Assembly (NCBI GenBank): GCA_025991245.1
Contig: BQMJ01000025.1
Coordinates: forward strand, 62,001 to 126,000
DNA length: 64,000 nt
Source of the DNA: Galdieria partita
Lineage: Eukaryota > Rhodophyta > Bangiophyceae > Galdieriales > Galdieriaceae
Direction of reading: 5' to 3'
Below, one piece after another: positions 56,701-64,000 of the stretch (position 1 is the first letter of the stretch; each line of letters opens with the position of its first letter). The notes under the pieces were generated by a model, which was not told the DNA's origin, made no database searches, and saw nothing but the letters and a program-made list of their open reading frames with translations. Position numbers and translations under genes: made by a program.

Positions 56701-59700
56701 ATTCCAAAGATGGCTTTAAAAGCAGTACAATAGATGCAACTGAATGGATTGTTCGTTTCTTCTATTCATATCATTCCAATATATATATACATGATGATAG
56801 GAAGAATATCGACTTACCTTTCTCAACTGCTTTCTCTTATGATGAATCCATCTCAACCACTTGCCAACAATCTTTGGATATCTTCTCATCATCCAGTCTA
56901 TCCATTGCTTTCTCCATTCCTTATGTTGTGTATCCTTGAATTGCTGCAACTCCAACATCAAATGCATCAAATGAGAACGATGTTCTACAATCATCAACAA
57001 CAACCCATACTCAAAACAGAAAGACTCGCATACTTTGCATGACCATTCCTAACCAAATATGTAATGATAACCACCCAAGACTCAACATGACGCTCCATAA
57101 TCGCTCCCCATACTTTCTATGCAATGCGCTATTCCTATCTCGTCGACATATTATCTCATTCCATATCCATTCCATTCTCTGTTTCAAAGTATCTGATAAA
57201 GGACACTTGATCTCATCATGATGACTCCCTTTTTGAAAAACGACAATCAGTTTGTCAACAATATTGGATATTCTCTTTTCATGGCATGTGGAGGAAGAAG
57301 AAGATGCGCATATTCCAACCCAGTGACTCAACAGTCTTTCCAATAAGCGAACCCATTGATCCCATGACAACAACTCGAGCCATTGTTGAACGAGAAATGT
57401 ATCGCTACACTCCTTTGTACTCCAATAAAGTAGACTAGGCATACATCTTTCCAAACAAGAATCCAGTCTTCTAAAAGCACAACATTCAACTACACAATCC
57501 ACATTCCAATTACTAATTACCTAAAATACTTCCATTTCTTCACAACACATGTCCAATATCCTGTGAAATATACAAAGAAATCAAATGAATGTTTTAGCCA
57601 CTGGTTCCAAATGGATTGATTCCATAATAGATTGACATAATCTTGTAGAGACTCTTGAGATATTCTTTGCATGATTTCATACAACAACTCTAATACATGC
57701 ATAGTTACTGTATCGTGGTGAAAATGTTGAGTTGTATGGAAACAATTAGATCCCCTTTGAATATTCCATTGCCATAACAAAGTTTGTAAAATAACTAAAC
57801 GATGACTTGGAGTCCATGAGATTGGCTCTAAAAATGATCTTTTCCATTCTTCTGCAATCACAGGCTGTTCCAATTCTTTCCAATCGATCAATGCAATAGG
57901 TTGCTTTTCTATTTCATCCAATCATATTCATGTGAGAAAACAATTTCATAGGAATTCCATTCTACTTACCCAGTGACCACTGATTCCATATTTCCAACAA
58001 TGTTGATAAAGGAGAATGCTTATTTTCTTCTTGTCCCTTTTCCGACAATTGTTCATATAACCATAAAAGTTCTTCATTTCCATTGATATTCTTCAAACTG
58101 TTCTTCAGTCTTTCTTTGAACCATTTCTCTTTCAAGCTATCCTCAAAACATTGCAAACGAATGAAATAAGCAACACCTATCACAAACCAACGTCTCACTG
58201 GTTGTTCTTCTTCACTCTTAGGATTAGCCAACTTTCTTATCATTGCCAAAGTAATCAAATATTGAACATGAGAGGATGATCTCTCTTTTCGTTTCCTTGT
58301 TCTTTGATCATCTTCTTCCTTTTCCTTCATATCCCAAATAAGAAATGGTTTTCTCCACAATTCTATCCACAGCTGTTCAAACCAACCTATACAATGCTCT
58401 TGGAATATGGCCTTTTCCAACTCGGGTTGTTCTTCACATGCGAAGGATAACCAAAACAACCAAAAATGCAATTCAAAGTGATCAAAACAACCACTGGCTA
58501 TTCCTATTTCCCAAATACACTCATAAAGAAGATAAAAAGTCATTTTCGATTCTTCATCGAATACTTTGCTTCGTTGTGTATACAATGAATATAAATATAA
58601 AAGTTGTCCTAATCTAGAAAAGCGTCTTGGTCCTTGTTGTGATGCAATCAATAATCGAAAATGATTTCCATCATGAAGACTCGTATGAATATTATTCAAC
58701 ACAGCATTCATTAAATGACGATATTGTAAATAGGGTAGGATCCAATGATATTCCAAAGTAAAGTCCTTCGCAGAAAAAGCAAAAAATATTTTGGAAATAT
58801 CCCATCGTTGTTCTTTCTCCAACCAAGGAATGAACTTTCGATAATAGGCAATGACTTGTAAACCTAAAGTCAACAACTCCATATTCATATGTTGCGGTTC
58901 CAAAGGTACATAATAAAATAAGGAATGGAAAGTCTTTAAATATTCCATCCATTGCATACTTTCCATGGATATGACACTATGTTGCTGTTTTAGTGCTCTA
59001 CGAACAACCGCCCATACAACTTGAAAGTTGGGCAATCGTCCCACAATTACTTCACATTGTATATCTTCTATCCACTGTTCATCTATAGTAACATCCTTCC
59101 TAGTTGCATTCAAGTAACGTTCCAACCTATTCAAAATATGTAATAATATTTGGAGTCCTATCCATGGACATAAAAGATGGTCTGTATGTAATAATACTCG
59201 TTCTAAACAAGAGTCTTTGCTTTCCAATGGCCAAATATGCATACAGTATTCCAAATAGGCTTTTGCACTCTCTTCACTTGTGGATAAATTGGGTAATGGA
59301 ATAGAATCATCCGTATCAAGGGCTTTTATCAAGGCCAAAGCTTGAAATAACCAAACAGGAGAAGGCTCTGGATCCATCTTATGAAAATGACACTGCAATA
59401 AATACGGACTAGAAAGTGAAGGTCTCCATTCCAACAATTGTTCCACGAGTCGAAAATGAGATATATGATGAAAAGATAAACGAATTGTCATTTCTACCAG
59501 TTCTTCCGTTTCTATCTAACTCTCTTTGAGGATTCATTCCTTTGATATTTCCTATTCCTTCTCACTTACCCAATAAGGAACGCGACCAATGAATGAATAT
59601 ATCCATTCCTTGCAAAGTTGTCTTATTTCTTCATTATCTAAAGGATGAGCTAAAGGTTCCTCACAAATATCTGCAACACTCCATAGTGCAACAGTTTGAA

Positions 59701-60708
59701 TGAATGAAACACTCAAACCCTTTCTTATGATTCGAACGCGGGCCTAACCCATTCACTGATATATCTATATAAGAGTTATTAGAAATGATACACTCACATG
59801 TTTCCATCGTTGTTCGTGCTGATGCTTTAGAGTCTTCAAAACTTGCAAGATCCAGTATTTATCTTGGCAATGTGTAATGTGCTATAACCATGATTACATA
59901 AAATACATATATACATATATATATATTGAGCAAAGAAATCAATATACATAATCACACTTGTCATTACCTGCAAAACTTTTCGAATAAAAAGAGACTCGTT
60001 TCCATAAAAATATTCCAATTCTTTGGTATTCGCTACTTTGTTTCCCATCTTCCATAAGAATATCCATTCGTGCATCAATGTTTCATTATGATGATGACTT
60101 GACTTGACCATTTGTATCAATATAGGTGACTGTATAGATACCATCTATCAAACCTCAATATTCAACATCACCTACTTTCCCATATCTACAATCATAATAC
60201 CTTGGACATCCAAAGCGAAACAATCATCTCATCCGTCCCAAAGATAGCTCTCCATAACGCTGCTACTTGATGCGCAAACCCGCGTTGCTCAAAACGCCAT
60301 TGCCGTGCTGTTCTAACCAAAAACTCCATCCTTTCCAGATGCACGGTAACCAATAGCTTGCCAACTCGAACGCAAGTACGCAACAACGCCGGTTCTTCTT
60401 GTTTCCTTCTTCCCACATACTCAAACAATAGTTTCAAGTATTCTAAACTTGCACTACATAACCATAGATCTTGTGAATATAGTCCTTGCTGTATAAAACT
60501 GTCTGCTCTAGGGTCCACTTCAAAATAGCGAGACCACGATAGTTTCTAGTAATTTGGTTGAATAAGGATTGTCAAAACATTTGTATCTTACCGGCGTTGA
60601 TTGAAAAAGTTGCAATAATAATCGAAAGTTTTCGTTTCTCTTTTTGGAAAGATGCTTATCTACTAGTTGCTTCCATAATGGATATGGATGATCCGTCGTT
60701 GCGTTCAT
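53749..60708 (-). CDS. Very large helical-repeat protein, probably URB1/Npa1 (pre-60S assembly)
   Basis: Fifteen exons give 2068 residues: 60708-60592, 60545-60201, 60144-59968, 59881-59798, 59743-59570, 59515-57970, 57908-57521, 57470-57034, 56984-56818, 56761-56533, 56486-55513, 55463-55115, 55066-54843, 54793-54556 and 54506-53749. Length and architecture (helical N-terminal domain, long middle, helical C-terminal domain) fit nucleolar URB1/Npa1 (yeast 1764, human 2271). The best local match is the N-terminal LLRTCVRVGKLLVTVHLERM followed by RTARQWRFEQRGFAHQVAAL, which resembles the Npa1 domain. The middle is strongly biased to Trp, His, Gln and Leu and looks fast-evolving. URB1 is a scaffold of the earliest pre-60S particles. 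Other large HEAT-like proteins remain possible. Confidence 0.6.
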
Positions 60709-60883
60709 CCAAGAAGAAATAGGGCCAAACTCTATGGCTCATTCACTTCATCATACATACATAAATATATTATATGCATCTTTCAAAAAAAAAGCCAAGT
60801 TTCTCTTTATATAAGAAAAACAAAAAACAAACAACCATCACTCTAGTCGTCATCTCTTTAGTAGACATCAAGTAATATTCAAC

Positions 60884-62367
60884 TCAAACGTTCTCCAACT
60901 CTTGTGATAAACGTTCTACCAAGTCCTTTTTCAACTTCAATTTCGGGTCATCTATTCCATGCTTCTTCAACTCTGCTTTCAACTCTTTCACCGTCATTTT
61001 TGACAAATCATCCTCGTTGCTGTGGCTAACAGAAGTTGTGGGTTCTTGTGCAGAAGATGACTCCTCTTCTTCTTTGCTTTCTGCTGCCTGTTCCTCATTG
61101 GCCGTTTGTTGTTCATTCTCCAGTAATACATTATGATTACTTTCTTCCTGATTACGTTGCTGTGTTGGAGATGACACATGCTCTTGTATTTGTTTCGACT
61201 GACGAGTTTCTTCTTCGGTAGGTTCATTGTCTCGTGGCGAACGTCTTTCTTCCACCTCTTGCACTCTTGGTGATCTCTCTTCCTTAACTGCTACATTTCT
61301 TTCCATAGGAGAACGCGAACGACTCAGGCTATGTGAAGAATGTGATGCTGACCTAGAAACAGACCTTGAACGTGAATGGGAAGGTGACCTAGAATATGAC
61401 CGAGAATGCGAGGGTGACCGAGAACGTGAAACGGAACGAGAATAGGAACCGGATCTCGACCGAGAACGTGAATAACTTGGGCTTCTTCTTCGTCTCCTTC
61501 GATGTCGAGGTGGCGAGCGAGAAACATCGGAATAGCTTCTGGAGTCTGAACGACTCGTTGAACGTGAATAACTGCGCTTTCTTCTACGGGAAGAACGGGA
61601 TGAAGCAGGAGAACGACTCGTGCTATCATACCTTCAAGATTTCAATGACATGAAAGCTATAACACACTTTCAAGTATACTTACGAACGTGAATCCGAAGA
61701 GTAGTCTCTAGAATCGCCAGAATAATACGAGTCCGAACGGGACATAGAAGAAGCAGGAGAATATGAGTGTCGGCGATGATGTCTTCTCCGAGGAGAAGAG
61801 ACACTAGAACCAGAAGAATAACTATACCTTCTTCGATATCTTCTATCCCTTGAACTCGAGCGACTACGACTTCTATAATATCGACGTCTCGGTGGTCTTC
61901 CTCGAAATCCCCCTCTGCCTCTTAACCCCCCTCTGCCTCCATACTTATACCTTCTCGACCATTCTACATTTATTTTCAAGCCCCCTACTTGCTATAAGGA
62001 ATAAAAAAGGTTAGCAAAGAAATAATCAAAAATTTCCTCTTTCTCTCATATAACGAGGTTTTCTTTTCCGTTTCCTCGTCCAACTGATGGCGTTTGACGA
62101 ACAATTTGTTCTCTTTCGCGCGCTCTCTAACCTTGTTTTGTAGAAAAGGCTACCAGAAGGAGATACAGAGGTGTACAAATAGGAAACCAACTCCCTTACC
62201 TTTCCTTGTAACGACTCCAAAGCATCCTTTGCTTCAGCTTCTTCGTCATAGTCTACAAACATGAATCCTCTTTTCAAGTCTATCCGACATTTTCCGTATT
62301 TTTCAAACAAGTCCTGTAGTTCCCTCTTAGAAACACTCGACGAAACATTTCCTACAAACAGCGACAT
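60884..62367 (-). CDS. SR-type splicing factor with RRM, RS domain and C-terminal SAP motif
   Basis: Exons on the minus strand, 62367-62200, 61991-61684 and 61631-60884, give 407 residues. The RRM covers residues 1-70: SLFVGNVSSSVSKRELQDLF (RNP2), GFMFVDYDEEAEAKDALESL (RNP1-like), and the last strand QVGGLKINVEWSRR contributed by exon 2. A Gly/Arg patch follows (GGRGGLRGRGGFRGRPPRR), then an RS domain of ~170 residues with many SR/RS dipeptides. After an acidic Gln/Glu region, the last 40 residues form a SAP motif (LSKMTVKELKAELKKHGIDD). SR proteins define exons in pre-mRNA splicing; a SAP motif suggests DNA or RNA contact. Intron 1 is 208 nt, four times the local norm (see separate entry). 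Confidence 0.85.
61992..62199 (-). other. Long intron of the SR gene with a candidate cassette exon
   Basis: The intron runs from GTAAGG at 62199 to TTATAG at 61992. It contains internal acceptor candidates (ACAAG ending at 62132 and GTTAG ending at 62127) and an internal donor candidate (GTTATA from 62054). These would define a 72- or 77-nt cassette flanked by introns of 63-72 nt, close to normal size here. The 72-nt version is stop-free and in frame. The 77-nt version shifts frame and creates a stop at once in exon 2. SR genes in animals and plants commonly autoregulate through such exons. Confidence 0.45.
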
Positions 62368-62818
62368 TCAATATCTATTTCTGAAATGTCAGTCATCCCC
62401 ACCATTGTAGAGGGAAGAGGGAGCCCTTCTTCAAAAGCGCGCCAAAAAAATGCCACGAGTTGTTTTCAACAGTCATAACTACTCTAAAAGGAAACTGGAT
62501 GAAATGATACAACTGATTGCTTTGAGTAATGTACTGTAGCTGTAGACCAACCAACAATCCATCCAATACATGGTAACAAGCCACATGTATCACTTTTTTG
62601 GCGAGTGTCTGGAACAATGGAAAGGTCATTCTTGTGATCATTGCATAAAGGAATCCCGCGACTTTTCATGACCACTCAACTGATTCCCTTGAAAGGTCGT
62701 CAATGCGACCCCTCCCTCTTGTTTGCTTCCATCATTCTCTCATTGGGTTTATTCTTATTTGTCTTCATTTGTATATGACCCATTTTGGATTTGGATTGTA
62801 AGAAACAAAACAAATACA
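62368..62818. other. Divergent intergenic region
   Basis: A 451-bp spacer between the SR-protein and LRR start codons, the longest divergent spacer here. It should hold both promoters; I recognise no other feature. Confidence 0.35.
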
Positions 62819-64000
62819 ATGATCCATATAGGTGTCTCCACTTCATTTATCAGTCTTGTCTTTATCATTGTGCATAGTTCTCTTTCGATTCATGCTCATG
62901 CTAGTCAGTATATCTATCTAAACCAAATATATGAAGCATGTGGCGGCGAAAATTGGTTGATGACTGCCTATGACCATTGTTCGTCTAGTAGTAATTGCGC
63001 AGAAAACCACAATTGTTGTTGGAGTACATCAAATTCGGCTTGTGATGACTATATGGTGACGTGCAATTCAGGAACAGTAGTCGGAAAGATCAATCTTTAC
63101 CAACAAGGACTTCAATGTCCTTTTCCTGGTCAACTGACTCAGTTTTCTCAATTGCGTACACTAAAAATGAGTTACAATCCCGACTTGAGCGGTAGTATTC
63201 CATCCAATATAAGTACTCTCAGTTCACTGAGTGACTTCCATCTGAGATTTACTGGAATGGGAGGTTCCATACCAACTTCCATCAGCTCTCTTTCTAGCCT
63301 GGAAACCCTCGAACTAAGCTATTCGCAATTTTCAGGGACAATACCTCCATCATTATTTGCCATGAGAACAATTGGCACTCTAGATCTATCTCATAATCAA
63401 CTCTCCGGGAGTCTGCCAAATACTTTCAATGAGATGGTGGAGCTTGAAACTCTTGATCTGTCATTTAACAATCTCAATGGAAGTATTCCATCTACTCTGA
63501 GTCAGGCGAAAGCACTCATTACGTTGGATCTTGATAGCAATGCCTTTACAGGGAAACTTCCAAATTTTATCAATTTGACATCGCTAACCTCTATCTATGT
63601 TTCCAATAACCAACTAGAAGGCGAAATTACTAGTTTCCCTATCAACCTTACTGTCATCCACTATTCCCGTAACAACTTTTTTGGACCACTTCCTTCCATT
63701 CCACCCAAAGTGGAACATCTACATCTCGAAGGGAATGACTTTTGGGGTTCTCTCCCTCCTTTACCGACAAAACTACAATCTTTATATATACAGGAGAATA
63801 ATTTCAATGGCTCATTACCATCTTTACCTAGTAGCCTTGAGGAACTCAATGTCTCTTTCAACAACTTCACCGGCTACCTTCCCTCCTCATTACCATCTAG
63901 TTTAACAACGGCCGATTTTTCCAACAACTTCTTCCAGTGTCCCATTCCATCATCAATTAGAGGTTTTTATGATAACTTAACATGCATTTGTCCTGCAGGG
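62819..64000 (+). CDS. Secreted plant-type leucine-rich-repeat protein (runs off the window)
   Basis: The frame is open from an ATG at 62819 to the window end (394 codons, no stop). A signal peptide (FISLVFIIVHSSLSIHAHA) is followed by a Cys-rich cap (six or more Cys, with CSSSSNCAENHNCCW). About ten LRRs then follow with the plant-specific consensus LxGxIPxxLxxLxxL, for example LSGSIPSNISTLSSLSDFHL and LSGSLPNTFNEMVELETLDL. The repeats become shorter and irregular after residue ~270 (PPLPTKLQSLYIQENNFNGS). A Cys-rich segment begins at the very end (FQCPIPSSIRG...CICPAG). Such proteins act in the wall or as ectodomains of membrane receptors. Whether a membrane helix or kinase follows lies beyond the window. 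Confidence 0.8.
   Translation, partial: MIHIGVSTSFISLVFIIVHSSLSIHAHASQYIYLNQIYEACGGENWLMTAYDHCSSSSNCAENHNCCWSTSNSACDDYMVTCNSGTVVGKINLYQQGLQCPFPGQLTQFSQLRTLKMSYNPDLSGSIPSNISTLSSLSDFHLRFTGMGGSIPTSISSLSSLETLELSYSQFSGTIPPSLFAMRTIGTLDLSHNQLSGSLPNTFNEMVELETLDLSFNNLNGSIPSTLSQAKALITLDLDSNAFTGKLPNFINLTSLTSIYVSNNQLEGEITSFPINLTVIHYSRNNFFGPLPSIPPKVEHLHLEGNDFWGSLPPLPTKLQSLYIQENNFNGSLPSLPSSLEELNVSFNNFTGYLPSSLPSSLTTADFSNNFFQCPIPSSIRGFYDNLTCICPAG

Noticed and set aside
59735-59760. Minus-strand CGTTCGAATCATAAG resembling a tRNA T-loop
   Set aside because: No acceptor stem, D-arm or anticodon arm can be drawn around it, and it falls inside a coding exon.
59882-59967. TA-rich microsatellite-like tract
   Set aside because: It is part of an 86-nt intron of the URB1-like gene; the extra length of that intron is explained by the repeat.

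Overview
This window reads as nuclear DNA of a unicellular red alga of the Cyanidiophyceae, most likely Galdieria. The sequence is AT-rich and very compact: about 36 protein genes in 64 kb. By joining open frames across GT..AG junctions I resolved roughly 84 spliceosomal introns, nearly all 42-67 nt long. The products are eukaryotic (PAN2, CBP80, SEC63, NOC4, an SR protein, FANCL, FIGL1, a tetraspanin), together with plastid-related proteins (TIC110, VTE6-like kinase, uroporphyrinogen decarboxylase, organelle-type AspRS). Very short introns in an intron-rich genome fit Galdieria better than the intron-poor Cyanidioschyzon. The species name is inference.

Layout. 1-7.7 kb: an edge gene, an intracellular LRR protein, a peroxisomal acyl-CoA synthetase, an unknown acidic protein, MPC2, a basic unknown protein and a PARL-like rhomboid without its catalytic residues. 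7.7-19.5 kb: SEC63, NOC4, a basic unknown, DPH5, PAN2, a GT13 glycosyltransferase and POP4. 20-31 kb: a LARP, TIC110, a Tudor-less SPF30 relative, an MFS transporter and an SLP1-type SUN protein. 31-45 kb: CBP80, a doubtful small gene, an AP180-like clathrin adaptor, a tetraspanin, a YIPF protein, AspRS, a small WW/Cys protein, VTE6 and an EEP-fold hydrolase. 45-54 kb: FANCL, a coiled-coil protein, FIGL1, OLA1 and HemE. 54-64 kb: a 2068-residue URB1/Npa1-like protein, an SR protein with a long intron, and a secreted plant-type LRR protein running off the end.

Genes alternate strands almost throughout. Divergent start codons can be as little as 11 bp apart (12274/12286), 45 bp (31024/31070) or 62 bp (9644/9707). 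Convergent genes end 4-37 bp apart, and in one case (DPH5/PAN2) the coding ends overlap by 49 bp. Many products act in RNA metabolism and ribosome assembly (NOC4, URB1-like, POP4, PAN2, CBP80, SR, SPF30-like, LARP, DPH5), in organelle biology, or in membrane traffic. I see no evidence that they form one pathway.

I found no transposon, virus-derived element, CRISPR array, rRNA or convincing tRNA. I also found no clearly new multi-gene system. The most notable items are single genes: the pseudo-rhomboid, the Tudor-less SPF30, the SR gene with a 208-nt intron that can hold a cassette exon, intact FANCL near FIGL1, and the extreme gene packing. All exon boundaries were inferred by eye from frame and splice-site continuity, without transcript data.
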